Shown here piece after piece: positions 25,388 to 34,322 of a DNA stretch of 64,000 bases. A model generated the notes under the pieces. It did not search any database, was not told the origin of the DNA, and saw nothing but the letters and a program-made list of their open reading frames with translations. The stretch is from Alphaproteobacteria bacterium. GTDB taxonomy: Bacteria > Pseudomonadota > Alphaproteobacteria > Sphingomonadales > Kordiimonadaceae. Location of the stretch: assembly GCA_013372975.1 (NCBI GenBank), contig JABXIS010000008.1, forward strand, positions 1 to 64,000, in the 5' to 3' direction. The first letter of the stretch is position 1. Each line of letters begins with the position of its first letter. Both the position numbers and the translations under genes were made by a program.

Positions 25388-27112
25388 TTAATATGCGGAA
25401 AAAGTCCCGGCCACGCCCCAGATTACGGTGGTGAGGAACAGGGCAATGGCGGCCAGGGAAATCAGCCCCAGATGCGGGCCTGCAAACAAAAGCGCGACAC
25501 CATCCTTGGGCATATTCTGGCGCCTCACAAAAGACATGGCGAACATGGGCAGGCTAAGCACCAGCATAAGCCCGATGTTGAGGCCGGTGCGCCACAGGGC
25601 GATCAGCCAGGGCTGCTGCCATTCATAAAGAACGGTGGGCCACCAGTGCCAGTCGGCAAAGAGCCCGAAGGCAGTCAGGGCGGTGCCCAATGTGCCCATC
25701 ACCGCAAATCGACGCCACTGTACAGATGTGGTGCTCTTCAGATGCAGCATGGAGGACATCAGCACAATTACCATCAGGGGCAAATATATATGGAGCCGTT
25801 CCTGAATAAGCCCAAGAAGATCGGTGCGCACATATGTTTGCCCGCCCCAAACGGCATAACCGCCTGCCTTGTAGGGACTGAGGATAAGGGGCGGCGTGTC
25901 ACCCGGTGTTTCGTATAAATAGGGCGCTGTATTGGATACAGTGGCATTTCTGATTGCGTCATAGTTGAAACCGCGCAGGGTGAGCCCATCCCCCCCGGTT
26001 TGCCGGACGACCAGTTTGCAGGCTGATGTATGTGCGATGCGGGAATATAATCCCGGCGGGCTATCGGCGCAGGCAAAATGATGGCCGATTTCGGTGGGGG
26101 GTACGAGTATTGCCGCTTTCTCCCGAAGGGCAGCCTTCTGGAATGTTGGTGGCACCTGTGCGTCCAGCAAAGCAGTGGCTGTCTTGACAAAAGCGATGCA
26201 TCCAATGTCTGACAAGTCTGCAAAAACCAGTCCAGCCTTTGGCAATGCCAGCAGGGTTATACCCCGAAGGCACGTGTTTCCCGCCAGCATCAACGGGGCA
26301 TGATATTCAGAGTGAATTTGTTGGAAGGCCGGGAAGCGTGTCGGCCCCATTGGGTGCATTTGCCAATCGGGTGTATCTGCAAGAATGTCGTGCGCGGCTT
26401 GGGACAAAAATCCGGTGCGTTGCGACTGACTGTCATGGACAAGGACTTCCAGTATTCGGGCAATCAGCGCACCTGTTGCCTTTGCCGACGATAGCGGTAT
26501 TTGCCAAGGCGTTTCCCTACCATATTGCAGGGAAGCACTTGCCATGCCGAGGGGAGTGAGAAGTTCGTCATTGATAACGTCAGACAGCGGTTTTCCCGTC
26601 TGTTCTTCCATATATGCACCGAGCAGCCGCCAGCCGATGGGGTCATGTACCGCGATTTGTCCGGCCCCTCTGATCTTGATCAGGAAATATTGAAGGGGGG
26701 CTGTCTCGGCGCGTGCGGTCAAGCCGGGTTCAGGCTTCGCAAAACCCGCAGTCTCAGTCAGCAAGTGACGCGGTGTGATTGCCACCTCGAACGGGTTGAA
26801 CTCCAGAAGGTCGGGCAGTGCTTTGGCGACAGATTCATCAAGGTTGATCACTCCCCGGTCAGCAAGGCGGAGGGTTATAAGCGCCAGAACCAGCTTTGCG
26901 GTATCGCCAAGCTCATAATAGGTGGTGGCCATTTCATCCGACAAACCATGAACCATCGGGCCGTTGATATAGAAGGCATCCGCCGAAGCTTCCTTGAGGC
27001 GCGGCAATACATCATCGGGCCTGAGCACAATGGCTTGCGCAAAGGCATTCACTGCCATGCAGGCAGCTAGAAGGAATGTCAGTAAAGCAAATGTGAACGC
27101 CCTGAAGGCCAT
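25388..27112 (-). CDS. beta-lactamase-fold membrane protein lacking catalytic residues
   Basis: The 574-residue protein has a signal peptide (FALLTFLLAACMAVNAFA), an S12/AmpC-like domain of about 300 residues, a spacer, and four C-terminal hydrophobic segments from residue 435 on. In the S12 fold the catalytic SxxK should stand in YELGDTAK; here the serine position is D70 (D-T-A-K73). The YxN motif should stand in VHDPIGWRLLG; here it reads H156-D-P158. Both catalytic motifs are thus altered, so the protein is probably not a hydrolase. Conserved fold signatures (LADRGVINLDESV, LTPLGM) make the family clear. I use the ATG at 27112, where the signal peptide begins, over an upstream one at 27253. 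Confidence 0.8.
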   Translation of the reverse strand: MAFRAFTFALLTFLLAACMAVNAFAQAIVLRPDDVLPRLKEASADAFYINGPMVHGLSDEMATTYYELGDTAKLVLALITLRLADRGVINLDESVAKALPDLLEFNPFEVAITPRHLLTETAGFAKPEPGLTARAETAPLQYFLIKIRGAGQIAVHDPIGWRLLGAYMEEQTGKPLSDVINDELLTPLGMASASLQYGRETPWQIPLSSAKATGALIARILEVLVHDSQSQRTGFLSQAAHDILADTPDWQMHPMGPTRFPAFQQIHSEYHAPLMLAGNTCLRGITLLALPKAGLVFADLSDIGCIAFVKTATALLDAQVPPTFQKAALREKAAILVPPTEIGHHFACADSPPGLYSRIAHTSACKLVVRQTGGDGLTLRGFNYDAIRNATVSNTAPYLYETPGDTPPLILSPYKAGGYAVWGGQTYVRTDLLGLIQERLHIYLPLMVIVLMSSMLHLKSTTSVQWRRFAVMGTLGTALTAFGLFADWHWWPTVLYEWQQPWLIALWRTGLNIGLMLVLSLPMFAMSFVRRQNMPKDGVALLFAGPHLGLISLAAIALFLTTVIWGVAGTFSAY

Positions 27113-27206
27113 ATATCCTACCTGTCGGTACTGGTTATCTTTATCACAATGATTTAAGCACGAGATTGAAGCGATTACCACTGATGCATCAGAAGGGGCA
27201 ACTGAC

Positions 27207-27875
27207 GTGGCAGATGAAAAATTCATCCCGCTTGAGGGGTATGTGGAACGCACGGGCGACGAGATGGTGGATCGGTCCGCCGATTTTTATGATCTGATGC
27301 GCAGGCGGCGCACGATCAGGGAATTCTCTGACAAGCCTGTGCCGCGTGAAGTGATCGAAAATGCCATCCGCACGGCGGGTACGGCACCCTCGGGCGCAAA
27401 CAAACAACCCTGGCATTTTGCCGTGATCACCGATCCGGCGATCAAGGCAAAATTGCGCGCTGCGGCTGAGGCCGAAGAACAGGAATTTTATGGTGGCCGC
27501 GCAACAGAGGAATGGCTGCAAGACCTGGAACCCTTTGGCACGGATGCCCAGAAACCTTTCCTTGAGACTGCGCCATATCTGATTGCCGTATTCCGCGAGA
27601 ATTACGGTATTGATGAAAATGGTGAGCGCACCAACAACTATTATGTGCATGAAAGCGCAGGGTTGGCGGCAGGACTATTGATCGCCTCTCTCCACAATGC
27701 AGGGCTTGCCACACTCACGCATACCCCGTCGCCGATGGGTTTCCTCAATGAAATTTGTGGTCGTCCAAAAAACGAGCGCCCCACCATGCTGGTAGTGGCC
27801 GGCTACCCGGCTGATGGTGTTCAAGTTCCCAATATAGGCAAAAAACCGCTCGAGGAAATTTCAAGCTGGATTTAA
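27207..27875 (+). CDS. nitroreductase-family FMN oxidoreductase
   Basis: The 222-residue protein is of the nitroreductase superfamily, which uses FMN to reduce nitro compounds, quinones or flavins, or to dehalogenate. Seen are [18 protein letters not shown] near 31-48 (phosphate-binding arginines), [16 protein letters not shown] near 63-78, and [23 protein letters not shown] with the FMN-side GYPAD near the end. The HTPSPM segment and length are like the iodotyrosine-deiodinase-like group, a tentative placement. The start is a GTG at 27207 with AAGGGG 9 bases upstream. It is convergent with the MipA-like gene, with three bases between the stops. Confidence 0.85.
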   Translation: MADEKFIPLEGYVERTGDEMVDRSADFYDLMRRRRTIREFSDKPVPREVIENAIRTAGTAPSGANKQPWHFAVITDPAIKAKLRAAAEAEEQEFYGGRATEEWLQDLEPFGTDAQKPFLETAPYLIAVFRENYGIDENGERTNNYYVHESAGLAAGLLIASLHNAGLATLTHTPSPMGFLNEICGRPKNERPTMLVVAGYPADGVQVPNIGKKPLEEISSWI

Positions 27876-27878
27876 CGC

Positions 27879-28772
27879 TTAAAACTGAAGCGTGATCCCG
27901 GTGCCTGCGATGACCTGAAGGTCAGAACCGGCAGCGCCGCTGGATAACGGGCTTGTGGAAGCGCTGCCGAACAAGTGCCCTACAGAAACAAGGCTAAGAA
28001 GCCGGACCTTGTCAGTAATGCGGTAGGCGCCGATCACATTCACGGAAGCCTCTGAAATGCCCGCCTTGGCTTCAAACGGGGCGAACCCATATAGCGAATT
28101 GGCGGATTGGGTTTCGGTAATCCCGAAGTTGGTTTGCATGCCTTTCTTAGACATGTACCGCAGGCGAAAGCCGGCCCCGGCTGCGAAGTTGCCGTTCTGA
28201 TATATGCCGTGTCCCGCAGTGAAGCGCACAGCCATGCCCTGGCCAGCCCCCAACGCCTGACGCACATCTGCCTCTATCAGCAGTGATTTGGATTTGATGC
28301 GGGCAAATGCCCCTACATCAAGGGTTGTTGATATATCTCCAAGGCCGGCTAGAAACTGGTTGTTGGATTCCGACCGGCCAAAATGAAGATTCAGAAGCGG
28401 CCCCGCTTCGAAATTACCATTTTTGTAGGCGGCATAGGTAAATTTGCTGCCGTTCAGGCGCCAAACTTCCTTGTAGCGGAAATCAATGATGGGCAGAACG
28501 CGGAAGCGGTAACTGTCGGACCCGACATAATCTGGCACCCAGCCAAATCCAAAACCCAACCGTGCGTTGACATGCTCTGAATCCAGATCACCTGGCCAGA
28601 TAATATCGATGCCTTCCTGCACGGCTTCAATGGCATTGTTGAAACGGTCAGCCAGATTGAAGCCCTGGCTGGCATGGGATGCCCCGGTTGCGCACAGGCT
28701 TGTAAAAATGGCGGCCACTGACGGCACCAGTAATCTACCGATTTTCCATTTTCCTGTTCGCGCCATAAACAT
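27879..28772 (-). CDS. MipA/OmpV-family outer membrane protein
   Basis: The protein is about 297 residues from the ATG at 28772. It has an N-terminal signal (KIGRLLVPSVAAIFTSLCATGASHA), then the family start ARLGFGFGWVPDYVGSDSYRFRVLPIIDFRY, alternating beta strands and a final TGITLQF ending in phenylalanine, typical of outer membrane barrels. MipA/OmpV proteins are 12-strand barrels, some tied to cell-wall enzymes. The open frame extends to 28829, but no ribosome-binding site precedes that ATG; another candidate is 28766. Confidence 0.85.
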   Translation of the reverse strand: MFMARTGKWKIGRLLVPSVAAIFTSLCATGASHASQGFNLADRFNNAIEAVQEGIDIIWPGDLDSEHVNARLGFGFGWVPDYVGSDSYRFRVLPIIDFRYKEVWRLNGSKFTYAAYKNGNFEAGPLLNLHFGRSESNNQFLAGLGDISTTLDVGAFARIKSKSLLIEADVRQALGAGQGMAVRFTAGHGIYQNGNFAAGAGFRLRYMSKKGMQTNFGITETQSANSLYGFAPFEAKAGISEASVNVIGAYRITDKVRLLSLVSVGHLFGSASTSPLSSGAAGSDLQVIAGTGITLQF

Positions 28773-28862
28773 GGTTTCCAGCGGTTTCCTGTTGTTCCTC
28801 ACGTTTACTTTCAGCAAAAATCCATGCAATTAGGAGGCCATAAAAGGGTAAAAGTAAGGCAA

Positions 28863-28891
28863 ACAAAACCTGAAAATTTTTTAGGTTTTGT
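28863..28891 (-). terminator. stem-loop after the MATE gene
   Basis: A perfect 9-bp stem ACAAAACCT/AGGTTTTGT with an AT-rich loop lies 16 bases past the stop of the leftward MATE gene and is followed, on that strand, by TTTGCCTT. It is a weak but plausible terminator. Confidence 0.45.
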
Positions 28892-28906
28892 ATCTTTTGG
28901 GCAGAT

Positions 28907-30277
28907 TTAGAGGCGGGTTTTCGCAAGATACCTGAAGCGCGCAATCTGCAGCACCCAGGATGTTGTGACACCAATGCCCATACCCTCCATCAGACCGGCC
29001 CAACCGTGGCCAACCGGAAAAGCCATGATGTAGCAAGCGGGCAACATCACCACCACGAATGCGAAGCCCTGCAAGTAAGTGGGCCACCAAGTCTCTTTGT
29101 AACCACGAAGGATCATGGAGGCGACCATCTGCGATGCATCCATGACCATCGCAAGGGCATAGACGGCAACTGGCGGGATCAAAATCGCGATAACATGTTG
29201 CTTGTCCGTGATCAGATTGAGCAAGGGTTCGATATAAAAATATATGAAGATTGCGAAAGCGCCCGTCAGCACAAAGTTGAGTATAATACCGGACAGGCCA
29301 GCAAGCGCCGTGTCTGCCTTGTCATTGCGGGCGTATGCGATGCCCACCCGTACGCTGGAGGCCACGCCAATGCCGATGGAGATCATCAAGGGCACCCCGA
29401 CAATCTGGAACACCAGGCCATGGGCAGCCAGCGGCAAGGTACCAAGCCACCCGGCGAAAATCGCGAGGGCGCCAAAAGCCAAAACTTCGGTAGCCAGCGA
29501 TACAGCGGAGGCATATCCCATTTGCCGCTGATCGCGCCAGTCAGACCATTTCTGACCGTGGGGTATCCTGACACCATAACCGCGTACACTGGGCGCCAGC
29601 CATACATAGCCGATCGCCGCGATAGCCATGAACCAGCGCACGCCTGTTGAGGCCCATGCCGAGCCTGCTGCGCCCAATTCCGGTGCACCCCAGTTGCCGA
29701 AGATCAGCATGTAGTTCAGGATCAGGTTGACAATATTGGCCCCTACCATGAGGTAGAAGCCGACTTCAGCGCGTTTGATTCCTTCCAGAAAGCTGACGCA
29801 GCAAACGAACAGCATGTGGCCTGGAATGCCGAGGGCGAGAATCTGAACGAGCTTGCCACCTTCAAAGGCCTTTTCTGGTGTTTGTCCCAACAGTGTGAAC
29901 CAAAACTCAGCAGGCCAGATAACAGCTGCGAGTGCAATGCCGACACTGAGCGCAAAGGGCATATTGCGGCGCCACACACGGCCCGCTTCACGGGTGTCAT
30001 CAGCGCCGATGGCATTTGCAACATACACGGTGATGCCACCCAATAGCCCCAATCCGACAACAAGGGCAAACATGATGATCGATTGGTTGGCCAGGTTGAG
30101 CCATGCCAGATGCACTTCTGAGTAGCGGATGACCATAAATGTATCCACCATCGCGAGGCCAAAGATGCCGATACGCATCATCACTGCTGGCAAAGCCAGC
30201 CTTGCCAGTTCGCTGAAATGACGCGTCAGCCGTTCCCGGAGCCAGGCCGGGGTGATTTTTGTCTCTAGGTCGGACAT
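28907..30277 (-). CDS. MATE-family multidrug/toxin efflux transporter
   Basis: It exports drugs or metabolites across the inner membrane in exchange for sodium or protons. The 456-residue protein has about twelve hydrophobic segments in the two-bundle MATE pattern; ALPAVMMRIGIFGLAMVDTFMVI near 28-50 is the NorM-type first helix. The glycine- and asparagine-rich connections (NIVNLILNYMLIFG near 184-197) are typical of the family. The gene is divergent from the OPT transporter across a 153-base gap. Substrate cannot be told. Confidence 0.92.
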   Translation of the reverse strand: MSDLETKITPAWLRERLTRHFSELARLALPAVMMRIGIFGLAMVDTFMVIRYSEVHLAWLNLANQSIIMFALVVGLGLLGGITVYVANAIGADDTREAGRVWRRNMPFALSVGIALAAVIWPAEFWFTLLGQTPEKAFEGGKLVQILALGIPGHMLFVCCVSFLEGIKRAEVGFYLMVGANIVNLILNYMLIFGNWGAPELGAAGSAWASTGVRWFMAIAAIGYVWLAPSVRGYGVRIPHGQKWSDWRDQRQMGYASAVSLATEVLAFGALAIFAGWLGTLPLAAHGLVFQIVGVPLMISIGIGVASSVRVGIAYARNDKADTALAGLSGIILNFVLTGAFAIFIYFYIEPLLNLITDKQHVIAILIPPVAVYALAMVMDASQMVASMILRGYKETWWPTYLQGFAFVVVMLPACYIMAFPVGHGWAGLMEGMGIGVTTSWVLQIARFRYLAKTRL

Positions 30278-30398
30278 TGTTCTTCGCTGCTATCTATTGT
30301 TGGGGTCGCTTGAGCGCCCTTGTTGTGATACTGCTAGGCTGGTTTTGCGCGGCTGGCAAGCAAATGAAAGCGCGGGGCCGATAAAAAGAACCAAATAT

Positions 30399-30416
30399 CT
30401 CAGGAAAATACCTGAG
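30399..30416 (+). promoter_or_regulatory. leader hairpin just before the OPT ribosome-binding site
   Basis: CTCAGG-AAAATA-CCTGAG forms a 6-bp stem that ends right where the purine-rich ribosome-binding site (GGGGGAGAGG, 30416-30425) begins. It could shape initiation at the GTG start, but no riboswitch class is recognised. Confidence 0.3.
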
Positions 30417-30430
30417 GGGGAGAGGTAAAG

Positions 30431-32179
30431 GTGTCACAAGAAACTGCAGTGAGCCAGGGGCCGATTACGCGCGGCGCATACCCTGAGCTTTCACCCCAGG
30501 CCGTGATTGTCGGCTATTTTCTAGGCGTGATTATCGCCATATCCATCGGCTATGCATCGCTGAGGCTTGGTTTCTCGATTGAGGGATCTGAGCTGGCGGC
30601 GATTTTGGGCTTTGGTATTTTGCGCGGCATTTTGCGCCGTCGGTCTATCGTTGAAAACAACGTAACCCAAACTGTTGCAAGTGCGGTCAATGGTGCGTCA
30701 TCTGGCATGATGTTCTCCGTGCCCGCCATTTTCATTCTCGGTTACGGCTATGAATTTGATCCCTATGTTCTGACGTTCGGCGCTATCGCCGGTGCATTCC
30801 TCGGGATTGCTTTCATCATTCCGCTTCGGAAGCAGATGATTGATTTCGAACGCCTTACCTACCCTGGTGGTGTGGCTGTGGCCTCGATCCTCAAGTCTCC
30901 GGGTGCAGGTGTTCAGAAAGCTGTACTCCTGTTGGGGGCCGGTGTTGTTTCGGCGCTTGTGTATCTGATCACGGGCGGCGCCAACTTTGACCTGTTTGGC
31001 TGGATCAATTCGGTTGCCGGTAGCGATATCCTGCCGGAATATCTGAACGGTGTGTGGTTCCTGTCTCTGATGACAGTAGGCGTTGGCTTCATTGCGGGCC
31101 GCGGTGGTATTGCATTTATCATCGGGGGTTATGTTTGTTACTGGATTTTGGCGCCGCTCCTGGATGTTACCGGCATGTTGCCAGTGATTGATGGTGTAAC
31201 AGTAACCAACCCTGAAGCGCTGCGTGGCAGCTTGTTCCGCCCAACTGGTATCGGCATGCTTATCGGTGGCGCAGTAGTTGGTGTGTTTTTCGCTTTCCCG
31301 CTGATCAAATCCGCGATCGGTTCCATGCAGTCTTCTTCCAAGAATGAAAGCGCCATGAGCCGGGATGAAATGCCGATCAAACTTCTCTATCTGGCAATCG
31401 GTGGTGCGGCCATTCTCCTCGGGATTATGGCCTATACCGCAAATGATCAGGTTGGCCTCGTACGTGGCCTGATGATGGCTGGTCTCGGCACCCTTTGGAT
31501 CTGGATGGCAGGCATTATCCTGTCGGAAGCCATTGGCCGGACCAACTGGTCACCCCTGTCGGGCATGACCTTGATTGCAGTAACGCTTCTGATCGTGATT
31601 ACCCAAAGCTTCGGTGGCATGGATACAGGCCCTGCTATCGTTGCAGCGATCACAGTAGGCGCAGCAACCTGTGTGGCCATGAGCCAGGCGACAGACCTGA
31701 TGCTTGATCTGAAGACGGGCTATCTGGTGGGTGCGACACCGCGCATGCAGCAGCTTGGCCAGTTTATGGGGGCATGGCTTGGCCCGATCGTGATCATCGG
31801 CCTGATCTTTGTGTTGGCGGAAAGCTATGAATTTGGTTCTGCCGAATTACCAGCCGCGCAGGGTGTTGCTCTTGCGGAAATGGTGAAAGGCATCACCGGT
31901 GGTGAAGTGCCGCACGAGAAATATTTCGCGGGCGCCGCACTTGGTGGCTTGCTGACAGCCCTTCAGGGTGGTCTTGGCATTACCGTGGGTCTTGGGTTCT
32001 ACCTGCCTTTCAATGTGGTGCTGACCTATTCCATCGGCACGCTTCTGCGCGAGATTACAGATCGCAAAAAAGGCAAGGTCTGGTCTGAAAACACCGGTAT
32101 TCCGATTGCGGCTGGCCTGATCGTAGGTGAAGCGCTTGTGGGCGTGGGTATCGCCGTCCAGATGATCTTGGCAGGCTAG
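30431..32179 (+). CDS. OPT-family oligopeptide transporter
   Basis: The 582-residue protein is a many-helix membrane transporter of the oligopeptide transporter superfamily, taking up short peptides or metal chelates. Signature segments are ELSPQAVIVGYFLGVIIAISIGYASLRLG at the start, FGILRGILRRRSIVENN with NVTQTVASA near 76-86, and LTYPGGVAVASILKSPG near 142-158. It is the bacterial short form. The start is GTG with a strong GGGGGAGAGG site. The next gene starts 12 bases downstream, so they are an operon. With the amidohydrolase, M24 and POT genes nearby, peptide uptake is the likely role. Confidence 0.9.
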   Translation: MSQETAVSQGPITRGAYPELSPQAVIVGYFLGVIIAISIGYASLRLGFSIEGSELAAILGFGILRGILRRRSIVENNVTQTVASAVNGASSGMMFSVPAIFILGYGYEFDPYVLTFGAIAGAFLGIAFIIPLRKQMIDFERLTYPGGVAVASILKSPGAGVQKAVLLLGAGVVSALVYLITGGANFDLFGWINSVAGSDILPEYLNGVWFLSLMTVGVGFIAGRGGIAFIIGGYVCYWILAPLLDVTGMLPVIDGVTVTNPEALRGSLFRPTGIGMLIGGAVVGVFFAFPLIKSAIGSMQSSSKNESAMSRDEMPIKLLYLAIGGAAILLGIMAYTANDQVGLVRGLMMAGLGTLWIWMAGIILSEAIGRTNWSPLSGMTLIAVTLLIVITQSFGGMDTGPAIVAAITVGAATCVAMSQATDLMLDLKTGYLVGATPRMQQLGQFMGAWLGPIVIIGLIFVLAESYEFGSAELPAAQGVALAEMVKGITGGEVPHEKYFAGAALGGLLTALQGGLGITVGLGFYLPFNVVLTYSIGTLLREITDRKKGKVWSENTGIPIAAGLIVGEALVGVGIAVQMILAG

Positions 32180-32190
32180 GGAGAAGAGAT

Positions 32191-32727
32191 ATGCAAATGT
32201 TACCAAAACTTCTTGTTGTTCTTGCCTTCCTCGGCGGTGCATTCTTGGCGTCCCTTGATCCAACAAAAATGGACTGGCCGGTATTTATCCCGGTTATCCT
32301 CGTTGGCGTGGTTGGCGTTATTCTTTCAAAGCGGGCGGAAGCCGCTGCTGCGAAAGACGATACTGTGCTTGTTGCCAACAAGCGCGAGTTGCAGGAAAGC
32401 CTCGGGAATATCCTCAAGAATCTGGAAGACCTTCATGGTCGCAAAGACAAGGTGCCTACCTATGACATGCGGTTTGAGATCGATAAATTGTTCCGTGAGG
32501 ACCTGATCCGGTTTGCTGAAGCGCGTGAAAGCATGAAGCATATATTCGGACTTCAGGCTTATGCGGACATCATGTCCAGCTTCGCCGCGGGTGAGCGCTA
32601 TATCAACCGGGTGTGGTCAGCGTCCACCGATGGCTATGTGGATGAAGTACTGATGTATGTGGACAAGTCCCTTGATCAGTTCCGTCATGCAAAGGAAGAG
32701 TTTGAAAAAGCGGCGGCCGCCGCATAA
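32191..32727 (+). CDS. membrane protein with coiled coil, cotranscribed with the OPT transporter
   Basis: I do not recognise a named family. The 178-residue protein has two N-terminal hydrophobic segments (LLVVLAFLGGAFLASL and WPVFIPVILVGVVGVILS) and then a charged helical region of about 130 residues (ANKRELQESLGNILKNLEDLHGRK, FRHAKEEFEKAAAA). It lies 12 bases after the OPT gene and shares its terminator. Position suggests an accessory subunit of that transporter; the sequence itself shows no activity. Confidence 0.65.
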   Translation: MQMLPKLLVVLAFLGGAFLASLDPTKMDWPVFIPVILVGVVGVILSKRAEAAAAKDDTVLVANKRELQESLGNILKNLEDLHGRKDKVPTYDMRFEIDKLFREDLIRFAEARESMKHIFGLQAYADIMSSFAAGERYINRVWSASTDGYVDEVLMYVDKSLDQFRHAKEEFEKAAAAA

Positions 32728-32752
32728 GCTTTTCATGGATAAAATCAGAAAG

Positions 32753-32785
32753 GCGGCGTCCAATAGGGCGCCGTTTTTTATTTTT
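32753..32785 (+). terminator. rho-independent terminator of the OPT operon
   Basis: A GC-rich stem (CGGCGTCC with GGGCGCCG, one mismatch) with a 4-base loop is followed by TTTTTTATTTTT, 26 bases after the stop of the OPT partner gene. Confidence 0.85.
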
Positions 32786-32811
32786 GCCCCACAGGCAGGG
32801 GGTGCATGCCT

Positions 32812-32829
32812 ATACACAAATTTGTGTAT
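32812..32829 (+). promoter_or_regulatory. perfect 18-bp palindrome upstream of the amidohydrolase
   Basis: ATACACAAATTTGTGTAT is a perfect inverted repeat, 107 bases before the amidohydrolase start and just after the OPT terminator. Length and symmetry fit an operator for a dimeric repressor. The regulator is not identified. Confidence 0.5.
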
Positions 32830-32936
32830 CAGATTTCGGTCGCACGCTGTTTGTGCCGATGGACAAACAGTTCCAATCTACTTACGCTCCCACGCTGACA
32901 TAATTTCAAAATACTCATGCCTCGGGGAGGTTTCCA

Positions 32937-34217
32937 ATGCGTTTTCTATTGTCCACTGTGATGGTTGCGGCTGTATCTTTCGGCGTTGCAGCAAAAGATA
33001 CCTATCTAACCGCTGATGCCATGATTGATGTGGTAGAAGGCAAGCGTGTTGAAAGCCCGGCCATTATTGTCCGTGACAATATGATTGTGGCAATTGGCAA
33101 ACAGGGCTCGCTGCCGATACCTGAGGATGCAGAGGTGGTGAACCTGGAGGGCCAAACACTGGTGCCCGGTTTCATGGATATGCATGTGCACCTCACCAGC
33201 GATGCGGAAACCCCGTTTATCGATTCTTTTGGTCAGTCAGTGCCGCGCCAGACAGTGGTTGCCGTCAAAAACGCAAAAACAACTTTGATGGCGGGCTTCA
33301 CGACGGTTCGGAACTTGGGCGCCGAAGGTTACAGCGTGATTGCTGTGCGGGACGGCATCAACGCTGGCGAAATCGATGGCCCGCGCATTTTTGCCGCCGG
33401 CCCATCGCTGTCGATCACAGGCGGGCACTGTGACAATAATTTCTCGGCCCCGCAGAAAAAGGATGTGGCTGAAGGCGTAGCCGATGGCCCTTGGGCAGTT
33501 CGCCACAAGGTGCGCGAGAACATCAAATATGGCGCCAACACCATCAAGATTTGTGCAACAGGCGGTGTATTTTCAAAAGGCACCAAGGTGGGTATCCAGC
33601 AATATACCGTTGACGAGCTGAAAGCTGCAGCAGACGAAGCACATCGCCGTGGCCTGATCATCGCTGCTCACGCACATGGCACTGACGGTATCAAGGCCGC
33701 TATCGTGGCCGGTGTGGATTCCGTGGAGCATGTAAGCTTCCTTGATGACGAAGGGGTGGAGCTGGCAAAACAGTTTGGCACTTACCTGTCGCTTGATATC
33801 TATAACACCGAATATACCCTCACTTACGGCGCCCAGAACGGTGTGCCAGAGGAGAATATCAACAAGGAACGTCAGGTTTCACAACGGCAACGTGACAGCT
33901 TTACCAAAGCTGTGAAGGCTGGGGCAAAGTTGGTATTCGGTACTGATGCCGCCATTTATCCGCATGGCGATAACGCCAAGCAGTTCAGCACCATGGTGCA
34001 GTTTGGCATGACCCCGATGCAGGCGCTTCAGGCCGCTACCATCAATTCCGCTACGCTACTGAAGCAGGAAAACAAGCTGGGTGCGATACGGGAAGGTGCT
34101 CTGGCCGACCTCGTTGCTGTGCCCGGAAACCCGCTTGAAGACATCAGCGTTACTGAAAAAGTATCCTTCGTAATGAAAGATGGCGTGATTTATCGGCAGG
34201 ACGCAGACATCCAATAG
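32937..34217 (+). CDS. exported amidohydrolase (imidazolonepropionase/Xaa-Pro dipeptidase-like)
   Basis: The 426-residue protein starts with a short signal peptide (FLLSTVMVAAVSFGVAA) and is a metal-dependent amidohydrolase. The HxH metal ligands are in MDMHVHL (H83 and H85), a bridging lysine in NTIKICATGGV, later histidines in AAHAHGTDG and SVEHVSF, and the aspartate in GTDAAIYPHG. The best-characterised relatives with this arrangement are prolidases and other dipeptide hydrolases of the amidohydrolase superfamily, located in the periplasm. The surrounding genes for peptide transport and hydrolysis support a dipeptidase role. The ATG follows a GGGGAGG site. Confidence 0.88.
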   Translation: MRFLLSTVMVAAVSFGVAAKDTYLTADAMIDVVEGKRVESPAIIVRDNMIVAIGKQGSLPIPEDAEVVNLEGQTLVPGFMDMHVHLTSDAETPFIDSFGQSVPRQTVVAVKNAKTTLMAGFTTVRNLGAEGYSVIAVRDGINAGEIDGPRIFAAGPSLSITGGHCDNNFSAPQKKDVAEGVADGPWAVRHKVRENIKYGANTIKICATGGVFSKGTKVGIQQYTVDELKAAADEAHRRGLIIAAHAHGTDGIKAAIVAGVDSVEHVSFLDDEGVELAKQFGTYLSLDIYNTEYTLTYGAQNGVPEENINKERQVSQRQRDSFTKAVKAGAKLVFGTDAAIYPHGDNAKQFSTMVQFGMTPMQALQAATINSATLLKQENKLGAIREGALADLVAVPGNPLEDISVTEKVSFVMKDGVIYRQDADIQ

Positions 34218-34267
34218 TGTTGCATATACAACTTTGGTTTGTTAATTCCTGATGTGATTGGGTATAA

Positions 34268-34303
34268 CTTGTGCTTCAGAAATCCGGCTTCTTGAAGCAC
34301 AAG
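34268..34303 (+). repeat. 11-bp inverted repeat in the leader of the HEXXH gene
   Basis: CTTGTGCTTCA and TGAAGCACAAG form a perfect 11-bp stem with a 14-base loop, ending 19 bases before the next start codon. No T-run follows, so it is more likely a leader structure or operator than a terminator of the amidohydrolase gene. Confidence 0.5.
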
Positions 34304-34322
34304 GGCACATCGGGGGATTTTT

